Made by a program: the position numbers and the translations under genes | Shown: piece after piece, positions 7,201 to 14,428 of the stretch | Position numbering within the stretch: position 1 is the stretch's first letter | How the letters are laid out: each line of letters starts with the position of its first letter | Source: Pseudomonadota bacterium | Lineage (GTDB): Bacteria; Pseudomonadota; Alphaproteobacteria; Rhizobiales; Xanthobacteraceae | Reading direction: 5' to 3' | DNA length: 32,800 nucleotides | Assembly: GCA_023417665.1 (NCBI GenBank) | Contig: JAEZFA010000155.1 | Location: forward strand, 1-32,800 | Notes under the pieces: model-generated | Databases searched by the model: none | Told to the model about the DNA's origin: nothing | What the model saw: the letters and a program-made list of their open reading frames with translations, nothing else

Positions 7201-7611
7201 ATGCCGTTTCGCCCAAGCCGCCGCAGTATTTTGCAACTTGCCGCAAGCTGCGGTGTCACGCTCTCGTTCCCGCTACGCGCCGCGCGTTCGCAAACCTCGT
7301 TCAATATCTTCTTCGATTTTCAAAGCACGCTGATGTCCGGTGCGGCGACCGAGCTTGCCGACCGGCTGGCGCAGGAAATCATGCCCGCCGGCCGCGTCAT
7401 GCTGGTCGGCCATGCCGATACGGCAGAAGCACAGCCTGAAAGGCTTTCTTATGCGCGGGGCAACGAGGTGTTGAAGCACTTCCTGCGCAAGCAGGCGCTG
7501 GTCCGGGTGCGCTTCGACGTGGTGAGCGGCGGCGTTTCGACGCCGCTGATCCGGACCGGCCCCAACATCCAGGAGCCGCGCAACCGCCGCGTCGAAGTCA
7601 TTCTCGGATAA
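7201..7611 (+). CDS. Small Tat-type protein with OmpA-like domain
   Basis: This 136-residue protein starts with a twin-arginine signal (SRRSILQ, Arg7-Arg8) and a hydrophobic stretch to about residue 28. The rest resembles the OmpA/MotB C-terminal peptidoglycan-binding fold: an opening strand NIFFDFQST, the central VMLVGHADT, a helix with LSYARGNEVLKHFL, and the closing NRRVEVIL. There is no beta-barrel and no clear lipobox (AASC is a poor match), so it should be soluble in the periplasm or attached only by the uncleaved signal. The ATG at 7201 has AGAGGTGA just upstream. It may share a transcript with the LysR gene, 55 bases before. Its partner and role are unknown. Confidence 0.8.
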   Translation: MPFRPSRRSILQLAASCGVTLSFPLRAARSQTSFNIFFDFQSTLMSGAATELADRLAQEIMPAGRVMLVGHADTAEAQPERLSYARGNEVLKHFLRKQALVRVRFDVVSGGVSTPLIRTGPNIQEPRNRRVEVILG

Positions 7612-7640
7612 AAAAGAAGCCGCCCTGCGAGGGCGGCTTC
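7610..7640 (-). terminator. Intrinsic terminator of fhs
   Basis: A 10-bp perfect stem (GAAGCCGCCC with GGGCGGCTTC, 7616-7640) has a five-base loop. Read leftward it is followed by TTTTTTAT, so it terminates fhs, whose stop is 38 bases away. Rightward it lacks a T-run, so it would serve the OmpA-like gene only weakly. Confidence 0.88.
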
Positions 7641-7678
7641 AAGGTTGAAGGGGACGGGAAGTCCCTTCGTAATAGGTT

Positions 7679-9376
7679 TCAGAACAAGCCGACGATGCGG
7701 CCTTCTGCGTTGACGTCGATCGTATCGGCGGAGGGTACTTTCGGCAGGCCGGGCATGGTCATGATCTCACCGCAGATCGCGACGATGAATTCCGCACCTG
7801 CGGAGAGGCGCACCTCGCGCACCGGAATATTGAAGCCGGTCGGCGCGCCCTTCGCGTCCGGATTGGTCGAGAAGGAATACTGCGTCTTGGCGATGCAGAC
7901 CGGCAGATTGCCGAAGCCCATCTCTTCCCAGGTCTTGAGCTGATCCTTCACCGACTTGTCGGCGGTCGCATTGTCCGCGCGGTAGATTTCCTTGGCGATG
8001 GTGCGGATCTTTTCGAACAGCGGCATGTCGTCGGGATACAAGAGCTTCAGGTTCGCCTTGCCTTCGTCGCAGACCTTGACGACCGCCTTGGCGACGTCGG
8101 CAGCACCGGCACCGCCTTCGGCCCAGTGGTCCGCCATCAAGGCTTCGACGCCCATGGCTGCGCACTTGTCCTTGACCAGCTTGATCTCGGCATCGGTATC
8201 GGCCGAGAAGCGGTTGATGGAGACGACCGCGGGAAGGCCGAACTTCTTCAGGTTCTCGATGTGACGCTGGAGGTTCGACATGCCGGCTTCGAGCGCCTTC
8301 AGGTCTTCCTTCTTCAGGTCGTTCTTCGCGACGCCGCCGTGCATCTTGAGCGCGCGGATGGTCGCAACGATCACGACGCAATCGGGCTTGAGGCCGGTCT
8401 TGCGGCACTTGATGTCGAGGAACTTCTCGGCACCCAGATCGGCGCCAAAGCCGGCTTCGGTGACGACATAGTCGGCAAGCTTCAGCGCGGCAGTGGTCGC
8501 GGACACCGAGTTGCAGCCATGCGCGATGTTGGCGAAGGGGCCGCCGTGGATGAAGGCGGGCGTGCCTTCGAGCGTCTGCACGAGGTTCGGCGCGATCGCG
8601 TCCTTCAGGAGCGCGGTCATCGCGCCATGGGCGTTCATTTCCTTGGCGCGGATCGGCTTACGCTCGCGCGTATAGCCGACGATGATGTTGCCGAGGCGCG
8701 TCTTCAGGTCTTCGAGGTCCTTGGCGAGACAGAAGATCGCCATGACTTCCGAAGCGACCGTGATGTCGAAGCCGGCTTCACGCGGATAGCCGTTCGCAAC
8801 ACCGCCGAGCGAGCAGACGATTTCGCGCAGCGCGCGGTCGTTCATGTCGAGCACCCGGCGCCAGGCGACGCGGCGCGAGTCCATGCCGGAGGGATTGCCC
8901 CAGTAGATGTGGTTGTCGATCAGCGCCGAGAGCAGGTTGTGCGCGGACGTGATCGCGTGGAAGTCGCCGGTGAAGTGCAGGTTGATGTCTTCCATCGGCA
9001 CGACCTGCGCATAGCCGCCGCCTGCGGCACCACCCTTCACGCCGAAGCAGGGGCCGAGCGAAGGCTCGCGCAGCGCGCACATCGCCTTCTTGCCGATGTG
9101 GTTCAGCGCGTCGGTCAGGCCCACGGTGGTCGTGGTTTTTCCTTCACCGGCGGGCGTCGGCGAGATCGCGGTCACGAGCTCGAGCTTGCCGTTCGGCTTG
9201 CTGGCGAGCGACTTGATGTAGTCCATCGAAACCTTTGCCTTGTAATGGCCGTAGGGTTCGAGGTTCTTGGCATCGATGCCGAGGCGTTCTTTCGCGACAT
9301 CCATGATCGGCCGCATCTTTGCAGCCTGTGCGATTTCGATGTCCGATTTCGGATTCTGGTGTTGGGAAGCGGGCAT
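7679..9376 (-). CDS. fhs: Formate--tetrahydrofolate ligase
   Basis: This 565-residue enzyme (also FtfL) makes 10-formyl-THF from formate, ATP and tetrahydrofolate in the cytosol. The nucleotide loop is TPAGEGKTTTT (about 74-84), followed by the highly conserved EPSLGPCFGVKGGAAGGG and the motif NLHFTGDFHAI. The length matches the family (about 555-565). I chose the ATG at 9376, where MPASQHQNPKSDIEIA begins; the frame is open further up into the previous gene without homology. It is the last gene of the oxalate locus, 41 bases after the formyl-THF hydrolase-like gene. Here it would capture formate released from formyl-CoA into one-carbon metabolism. Confidence 0.97.
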   Translation of the reverse strand: MPASQHQNPKSDIEIAQAAKMRPIMDVAKERLGIDAKNLEPYGHYKAKVSMDYIKSLASKPNGKLELVTAISPTPAGEGKTTTTVGLTDALNHIGKKAMCALREPSLGPCFGVKGGAAGGGYAQVVPMEDINLHFTGDFHAITSAHNLLSALIDNHIYWGNPSGMDSRRVAWRRVLDMNDRALREIVCSLGGVANGYPREAGFDITVASEVMAIFCLAKDLEDLKTRLGNIIVGYTRERKPIRAKEMNAHGAMTALLKDAIAPNLVQTLEGTPAFIHGGPFANIAHGCNSVSATTAALKLADYVVTEAGFGADLGAEKFLDIKCRKTGLKPDCVVIVATIRALKMHGGVAKNDLKKEDLKALEAGMSNLQRHIENLKKFGLPAVVSINRFSADTDAEIKLVKDKCAAMGVEALMADHWAEGGAGAADVAKAVVKVCDEGKANLKLLYPDDMPLFEKIRTIAKEIYRADNATADKSVKDQLKTWEEMGFGNLPVCIAKTQYSFSTNPDAKGAPTGFNIPVREVRLSAGAEFIVAICGEIMTMPGLPKVPSADTIDVNAEGRIVGLF

Positions 9377-9417
9377 GTGATGATCCGTGGTAGGGATGTT
9401 TGAATTGCTGGGAGCAG

Positions 9418-10344
9418 TTACGAGAAGCGCGCGCCTTTTTCGATCTTGGCGGAAGCCGCCCATTCGCCGGCGTTGACCTTCGGTCCGTCGGCCTGCACGC
9501 GGGTGAGCTTGAAGCGGCCGTCGGCGCAGACGACGGTGATGCCGTCGCTCTCAACGAGGACGACTTCGCCGAGCTTGCCCGCGATGCCTTTCGGGTCGCG
9601 CGCAGGCAACGGGGTCGCGTCGAAGATTTTGAGCTTGGTGCCGTTGATCGTGGCCCAGGCACCCGGCGCGGGATTGCAACCGCGGATCAGGCGGTCGATC
9701 TGCTCCCACGACTTGCCGAAATCGACATGCGCGTTGCCCTCGCGGCAAAGCCCTTCATAGGTGGCTTTGGATTCGTCCTGCTTGATGCGCGGCGCCTTGC
9801 CGGCTTTGACGAGATCGACCGATTCCAGCATCGCCTCGACGCCCATCGGAAACAGGCGGTCGAAGTAAACCGTGCCGAGCGTGTCCTTGCCGGAGATCGG
9901 CGTGGTCTTCTGCAAAAGCACGTCGCCGGTATCGAGGCCGTTGTCGGGCCAGAAGATCGAAAGGCCGGTTTCCTTCTCGCCCTTGATGATCGGCCAGTTG
10001 ATCGCCGATGCTCCGCGATAGGCGGGCAGGAGCGAGGGGTGATACTGGATCGAGCCGTGCGTCGGGATGTTGAGAAATTCCTCCGGCACGAACAGCGTCA
10101 CGAAAGCCATGACCTGCAGGTCGGGCTTCAGCGCCTTGAACTGTTCCCACACTTCCGGCTTCTTGTAGGAATCCGGCTGATAGACCGGAAGGTTTGCAGC
10201 GAGTGCTGCTTCCTTCAGTGGATCGGCTTTCTGTCCTTCTTTCTCCGGCGCGACATAGACGCCGATGACATTGTCACCACGCTTGAGCAGCGCTTCGAGA
10301 ACCGCTTTACCGAAGGCCTGCTGGCCATGCACGACGATACGCAT
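9418..10344 (-). CDS. Stand-alone 10-formyl-THF hydrolase/formyltransferase-like protein
   Basis: This 308-residue protein combines a formyltransferase catalytic domain with an Fmt-type C-terminal domain. It looks closer to the N-terminal hydrolase domain of animal 10-formyl-THF dehydrogenase (ALDH1L) than to tRNA formyltransferase. The supporting features are SIQYHPSLLPAYRGASAINW with His102, then FWPDNGLDTGD with Asp138. The 36-residue spacing equals that of ALDH1L1 His106/Asp142, and the Fmt-type Asn two residues before the His is Gln here. No aldehyde dehydrogenase domain follows. Known relatives release formate and THF from 10-formyl-THF. Its place between frc and fhs suggests a role in handling formyl groups from formyl-CoA. 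ATG at 10344 has GGGAGAAG upstream. True substrate unknown; housekeeping Fmt is unlikely, since no def gene is present. Confidence 0.85.
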   Translation of the reverse strand: MRIVVHGQQAFGKAVLEALLKRGDNVIGVYVAPEKEGQKADPLKEAALAANLPVYQPDSYKKPEVWEQFKALKPDLQVMAFVTLFVPEEFLNIPTHGSIQYHPSLLPAYRGASAINWPIIKGEKETGLSIFWPDNGLDTGDVLLQKTTPISGKDTLGTVYFDRLFPMGVEAMLESVDLVKAGKAPRIKQDESKATYEGLCREGNAHVDFGKSWEQIDRLIRGCNPAPGAWATINGTKLKIFDATPLPARDPKGIAGKLGEVVLVESDGITVVCADGRFKLTRVQADGPKVNAGEWAASAKIEKGARFS

Positions 10345-10372
10345 CGTCTCTTCTCCCTCGAATTTTCTGCTT

Positions 10373-10401
10373 AAAAACCCCGCCCCGTTGCTGGGGCGGG
10401 G
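10373..10401 (-). terminator. Intrinsic terminator between frc and the hydrolase gene
   Basis: A 9-bp all-GC stem (CCCCGCCCC with GGGGCGGGG, 10378-10401) has a six-base loop and, read leftward, is followed by TTTTTAA. It sits 10 bases after the frc stop. It should separate gntR-oxc-frc from the two folate genes, or attenuate readthrough into them. Confidence 0.88.
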
Positions 10402-10410
10402 TGATTTTCC

Positions 10411-11835
10411 TTAGGCCGCTTTCTCTTTCTTCTCCGGCGGGGTGATTGCGCCCGACACCTTGATGTCGGCGATCTCCTTGGCCGAGTAACGCAGCACGTC
10501 TTTGAGGATTTCGTCGGTATGCTCGCCCAAAAGCGGCGAGCGCTTTACCTTGGAGATCGAGTCCGAAAGCTTGATCGGATTGCCGACCGAGAGGTACTTG
10601 CCGCGCTTCGGGTGATCGACTTCGACGATGGTGCCGGTATTGCGCAGCGACTGGTCTTCCGCGAGTTCCTTCATCGACAGGATCGGCCCGCACGGAATGT
10701 CGTACTTGTTGAGGATGTCCATGGCCTCGAACTTGGTCTTGCTCATGGTCCACTCCTCGATCCGCGAGAAGATCTGGTTCAGCTTGGGCAGGCGTGCCTT
10801 CGGCGTCGAGAATTCCGGATCGGTCTTCCAGGTCGGCTCGCCGATCACGTCGCAGATCGCTTCCCAGACCGGCGCCTGGGTGATGACGTAGATGTAGGCG
10901 TTCGGATCTTCCGGTGCGCCCTTGCACTTCAAAATGCGGCCAGGCTGGCCGCCGCCGGAGTCGTTGCCCGCGCGCGGCGTTGCATCGCCGAACGGAATGC
11001 CTTCGCCATATTGCGAGTATTCGGTGAGCGGTCCGTGCTTCAGGCGCTGCTGGTCGCGCAGCTTCACGCGGGCAAGGTTCAGCACGCCGTCCTGCATCGC
11101 GCAGAGCACCTTCTGCCCGCGGCCGGTGCGGCTGCGCTGATAGAGTGCGGTCACAATGCCGAGCGCGAGATGCAGGCCGGTGCCGGAGTCACCGATCTGT
11201 GCGCCGGTCACGAGCGGCGGACCGTCGCGGAAGCCGGTGGTCGATGCCGAGCCGCCGGTGCACTGCGCGACGTTCTCATAGACCTTGCAGTCTTCGTAGG
11301 GTCCGGGGCCGAAGCCCTTCACCGAGGCCACGATCATGCGCGGGTTGAGCTTGTGGATGTGTTCCCAGGTCAGCCCCATGCGGTCGAGCGCGCCGGGGGC
11401 GAAGTTCTCGACCAGCACGTCGCATTCCTTGATGAGGCGGTCGAGGATTTCCTTGCCGGTCTTGTGCTTCGAGTCGATCGTGATCGAGCGCTTGTTGTGG
11501 TTGAGCATCGTGAAATAGAGCGAGTCCGCTCCCTTAACGTCCACGAGCTGGCCGCGCGTGATGTCACCGACGCCCGGACGCTCCACCTTGATCACGTCCG
11601 CGCCGAACCATGCCAGCAACTGCGTGCAGGTCGGGCCGGACTGGACATGCGTAAAGTCGAGAATCCGCACGCCTTCGAGCGCGAGGCCCGCCTGGCCGAA
11701 CGGCTTCTTCGAGGGCGAGGGCATTCCGTTCGCCTTCTTCGCGGTTTTCTTGACGGCTTTCTTGGCTGCTTTCTTTGCCGCCGGCTTCTTCGCCTTCACG
11801 GCCTTGAGTTTCGACTTCTTCTTCGCTTTTGCCAT
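10411..11835 (-). CDS. frc: Formyl-CoA:oxalate CoA-transferase with Lys/Ala-rich tail
   Basis: This 474-residue class III CoA-transferase moves CoA from formyl-CoA to oxalate, yielding oxalyl-CoA and formate. The Frc core starts near residue 51 (LALEGVRILDFTHVQSGPTCTQ). It has the catalytic Asp216 (GAQIGDSGTG, equal to Asp169 of Oxalobacter Frc), the diagnostic KVYENVAQCTGG and the glycine loop GNDSGGGQPG. The known enzyme is about 428 residues. The extra length is a 36-residue N-terminal tail with 17 Lys, 11 Ala and no acidic residue, resembling a histone H1 tail. The ATG at 11835 lies 17 bases after oxc with a weak ribosome site. An internal ATG at 11724, preceded by AGAAGG, would give a tail-less enzyme, so the start is uncertain. 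Confidence 0.95.
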   Translation of the reverse strand: MAKAKKKSKLKAVKAKKPAAKKAAKKAVKKTAKKANGMPSPSKKPFGQAGLALEGVRILDFTHVQSGPTCTQLLAWFGADVIKVERPGVGDITRGQLVDVKGADSLYFTMLNHNKRSITIDSKHKTGKEILDRLIKECDVLVENFAPGALDRMGLTWEHIHKLNPRMIVASVKGFGPGPYEDCKVYENVAQCTGGSASTTGFRDGPPLVTGAQIGDSGTGLHLALGIVTALYQRSRTGRGQKVLCAMQDGVLNLARVKLRDQQRLKHGPLTEYSQYGEGIPFGDATPRAGNDSGGGQPGRILKCKGAPEDPNAYIYVITQAPVWEAICDVIGEPTWKTDPEFSTPKARLPKLNQIFSRIEEWTMSKTKFEAMDILNKYDIPCGPILSMKELAEDQSLRNTGTIVEVDHPKRGKYLSVGNPIKLSDSISKVKRSPLLGEHTDEILKDVLRYSAKEIADIKVSGAITPPEKKEKAA

Positions 11836-11852
11836 GACTGATCTCGCTGAAA

Positions 11853-13577
11853 TTACTTTTTCTTGAGTGCGCTTTGCGGATTGAGATTACCGATGCGGCC
11901 GGACTCGGAGCCCGCTGCCGGATCGATCACCGCATTGATAAGGGTCGGCTTGCCGCTATCGAGCGCGGCATTGATGGCTTGCCGCAACTCGTCGGGCGAC
12001 GTCGCATTCACGCCAACACCGCCGAAGGCTTCCATCATCTTGTCGTAGCGCGCGCCCTTCACGAACACGGTGGTCGCCGGGTCGTCGCCCGCCGTGTTCA
12101 CGTCGGTACCGCGATAGATGCCATCGTTGTTGAAGATGACGATGCAGACCGGCAGCTTGTAGCGGGCGATGGTTTCGACCTCCATGCCCGAGAAGCCGAA
12201 GGCTGAGTCGCCCTCGACCGCGAGCACCTTGGAGCCGGTTTCGACGGCTGCCGCGACCGAATAGCCCATGCCGATACCCATGATGCCCCAGGTGCCGACA
12301 TCGATGCGCTTGCGCGGCTGATAGATGTCGATGATGCCGCGCGCGAGATCGAGGGTGTTTGCGCCTTCGTTCACGAGCATCGTGTCCGGGCGCTCCTTGA
12401 TGACCTGCTTAATGACGCCCAGCGCGCCGTGGTAATCCATCGGCACGTTGTTGTTCATCAGCTTCGGCGCCATCTTGGCGACGTTGTCGTCGCGCTTCTT
12501 CGCGACGGTTGCGGTCCACTCGGCCGGTGCCTTCGGGAAGTCGTTGCCCATGGCCGAGAGCAGGGCGTTCACGCAGGAGCCCATGTCGCCGACGACCGGC
12601 GCCACGATTTCGACGTTGGAGTCCATTTCCTTCGGCTCGATGTCGAGCTGAATGAACTTCTTCGGCGCATCACCCCAGTTCTTGCCCTTGCCGTGCGAAA
12701 GGAGCCAGTTGAGGCGGGCACCCATCATCACGACGACGTCGCTATCTTTCAGCACCAGCGAGCGCGCCGCACCCGCGCATTGCGGATGCGTGTCGGGAAG
12801 CAGGCCCTTGGCCATCGACATCGGCAGGAACGGGATGCCGGATTTCTCGACGAAGTTCTTGATCGCTTCGTCGGCCTGCGCATAAGCCGCGCCCTTGCCG
12901 AGAATGATAAGCGGCTTCTTCGCGCTTTTCAGAACGTCGAGCGCGCGCTTCACCGCATCGGGACCCGGAATCTGCGCGGGGGCCGCGTCGATCACCTTGA
13001 TCAGCGATTTCTTGCCGGCTTCCGCACCCATGACCTGGCCGAACAGCTTTGCCGGCAGGTCGAGATAAACGCCGCCCGGTCGGCCCGATACGGCCGAACG
13101 GATCGCGCGGGCCAGACCAATGCCGATGTCCTGCGCGTGCAGGATGCGATAGGCCGCCTTGCACATGGTCTTGGCGACCGCGAGCTGGTCCATTTCCTCG
13201 TAGTCGCCCTGCTGCAGGTCGACGATCTCGCGCTCCGACGAACCCGAAATCAGGATCATCGGGAAACAGTTGGTGGTTGCATGCGCGAGTGCGGTCAGGC
13301 CGTTCAGAAAGCCAGGCGCCGACACCGTGAGGCAGATGCCCGGCTGTTTCGTGAGCCAGCCTGCGATCGATGCGGCATAGCCCGCATTCTGCTCGTGACG
13401 GAAAGAGAGCACGCGAATGCCGGCGGCTTGCGCCATGCGGCCGAAATCCGTGATCGGAATGCCGGGGACGCCGTAGATGTTTTTCACGCCGTTCAGTTTC
13501 AGCGCGTCGATGAGCAGGTTGAAGCCGTCGGTCAGTTCTTCTTCCGCTCCGGCTGCCTTCAGGGCCGCTTCCGCCAT
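11853..13577 (-). CDS. oxc: Oxalyl-CoA decarboxylase
   Basis: This 574-residue thiamine-diphosphate enzyme converts oxalyl-CoA to formyl-CoA and CO2. The three domains are in normal order: the Pyr domain with the cofactor-activating Glu62 in RHEQNAGYAAS, the central domain, and the PP domain with the Mg/ThDP motif from GDSAFGFSG to FNNDG (about 456-486). Oxc-typical stretches include SGSSEREIVDLQQGDYEEMDQ and VNEGANTLD. The length matches the Oxalobacter enzyme (568). The ATG at 13577 has a strong GGAGGGAG upstream; the open frame beyond it runs into gntR without homology. It is flanked by gntR (28 bases) and frc (17 bases). Pairing with frc makes oxalate catabolism close to certain. Confidence 0.97.
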   Translation of the reverse strand: MAEAALKAAGAEEELTDGFNLLIDALKLNGVKNIYGVPGIPITDFGRMAQAAGIRVLSFRHEQNAGYAASIAGWLTKQPGICLTVSAPGFLNGLTALAHATTNCFPMILISGSSEREIVDLQQGDYEEMDQLAVAKTMCKAAYRILHAQDIGIGLARAIRSAVSGRPGGVYLDLPAKLFGQVMGAEAGKKSLIKVIDAAPAQIPGPDAVKRALDVLKSAKKPLIILGKGAAYAQADEAIKNFVEKSGIPFLPMSMAKGLLPDTHPQCAGAARSLVLKDSDVVVMMGARLNWLLSHGKGKNWGDAPKKFIQLDIEPKEMDSNVEIVAPVVGDMGSCVNALLSAMGNDFPKAPAEWTATVAKKRDDNVAKMAPKLMNNNVPMDYHGALGVIKQVIKERPDTMLVNEGANTLDLARGIIDIYQPRKRIDVGTWGIMGIGMGYSVAAAVETGSKVLAVEGDSAFGFSGMEVETIARYKLPVCIVIFNNDGIYRGTDVNTAGDDPATTVFVKGARYDKMMEAFGGVGVNATSPDELRQAINAALDSGKPTLINAVIDPAAGSESGRIGNLNPQSALKKK

Positions 13578-13605
13578 TAGTCTCCCTCCAGAAAATTCGT
13601 CTTCG

Positions 13606-14331
13606 TCAGTCGAGATAGTCAGCGTTCTTCGCGACGTGGTCGGCGAGGCCGAGCGCGTGCTGGCGAACGAGTGATTCGGCACGAACGGTGTCGCGCGATT
13701 CGATCGCCTCGATGATGTTCAGGTGATCGTGGATCGAACGGTCGGCGCGGTTCTTTTCGACGATCGTCTTGCGCCGGATCATCCGCATATGCGTGAACAG
13801 GTTTTCCGCGAGCCGGATCAGCGTCGCGTTCTTGCTCATCGCGATGATGGTCTGGTGAAACTGGATGTTTACTTCGGAATATTCGTCGAGCCGGACGTGA
13901 AGCTTTCCGTTCTCGAACTTCGCGAACATCTCGCGCAGGTGGGAGATGTCCTCGTCCGAGGCATTTTCGGTGATCAGGCGCGCGGCCATGCTTTCCAGCG
14001 CCGCCCAGGCTTCGATCAGTTCGACGACCTGGCGCTTGGTCTTGCGGACGATATAGATGCCGCGCCGGGGAACCGAGCGGACAAAGCCTTCGCGTTCAAG
14101 CTGCGCCATGGCTTCGCGGACCGGCGTGCGGCTGATGCCGAACTGGAGCGCGAGCGCGCGTTCGTCGAGCCGGATCTCGCCCCGGCGCCCGTAGATGTCG
14201 AGCGACAGCAGAACGTCCTTCAGCGCGTTATACGCGCGATCCTTGAAAGTCGCGGTGCCCTCTAGCGGCTCTGCGGTAATCCGCTCGGCGTCTTCCTGAG
14301 GGGCACTCGCTCCGGAAAGAGGCGTGCTCAT
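13606..14331 (-). CDS. GntR-family (FCD) regulator of the oxalate locus
   Basis: This 241-residue GntR regulator has an N-terminal winged helix-turn-helix (residues about 30-100, with LDERALALQFGISRTPVREA and the wing VPRRGIYIVRKT) and a C-terminal all-helical FCD ligand domain. The FCD domain shows a metal-type Asp/His set (LDEYSEVNIQFHQTI and a late HDHLNIIEAIESRD). FCD regulators usually bind small carboxylic acids, often with a metal, so oxalate or a product is a natural effector; that is inference. The ATG at 14331 has AAGG upstream. It is transcribed with oxc and frc and sits between them and the transporter genes. Operator-like sites lie upstream of this gene and upstream of tctC. Confidence 0.92.
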   Translation of the reverse strand: MSTPLSGASAPQEDAERITAEPLEGTATFKDRAYNALKDVLLSLDIYGRRGEIRLDERALALQFGISRTPVREAMAQLEREGFVRSVPRRGIYIVRKTKRQVVELIEAWAALESMAARLITENASDEDISHLREMFAKFENGKLHVRLDEYSEVNIQFHQTIIAMSKNATLIRLAENLFTHMRMIRRKTIVEKNRADRSIHDHLNIIEAIESRDTVRAESLVRQHALGLADHVAKNADYLD

Positions 14332-14340
14332 ACTCTACCT

Positions 14341-14383
14341 TCATGCTAACTGCATGATAATTTTACTGTAATACATAATTACA
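14341..14383. promoter_or_regulatory. Two inverted repeats upstream of gntR
   Basis: Two 17-base inverted repeats, each with 6-bp arms and a 5-base spacer, lie next to each other: TCATGCTAACTGCATGA (14341-14357) and TGTAATACATAATTACA (14367-14383). Their centres are 26 bases apart in an AT-rich stretch just before the gntR start. The second contains ATACATAATT, and a near-identical ATACATTATT occurs upstream of tctC (17673-17682). They are probable GntR operators and mark a promoter for gntR-oxc-frc. The sequence is read directly; the assignment is inferred. Confidence 0.6.
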
Positions 14384-14388
14384 CGAGT

Positions 14389-14412
14389 GGCGAGGGCTTT
14401 TGAACCCTCGCC
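14389..14412 (-). terminator. Terminator-like hairpin after tctA
   Basis: An 8-bp stem (GGCGAGGG with CCCTCGCC) encloses an eight-base loop, 17 bases after the tctA stop. Read leftward it lacks a T-run, so termination may be weak or factor-dependent. Read rightward it is followed by AATCTTTTATT, but no rightward gene ends here. Confidence 0.5.
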
Positions 14413-14428
14413 AATCTTTTATTCAGGA

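Noticed and set aside
7616..7640. Rightward terminator for the OmpA-like gene
   Set aside because: The stem is good, but on the + strand it is followed by AAGG rather than T residues. The T-run is on the other strand, so it was assigned to fhs.
8126..9403. 425-codon open frame opposite fhs
   Set aside because: It is antisense to a clear fhs gene, Arg/Asp/Val-rich, and has no recognisable domain. It is typical of the high-GC reverse frame.
9418..10344. Housekeeping methionyl-tRNA formyltransferase
   Set aside because: The active-site context (SIQYHPSLLP, no Fmt Asn) and the absence of def favour the ALDH1L-type hydrolase group.
10519..11841. 440-codon open frame opposite frc
   Set aside because: It is a mirror of frc; the leucine-rich end is the complement of the Lys/Ala tail. 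No motifs or ribosome site.
12429..13580. 383-codon open frame opposite oxc
   Set aside because: It is antisense to oxc with His/Arg/Asp-rich composition and no family features.
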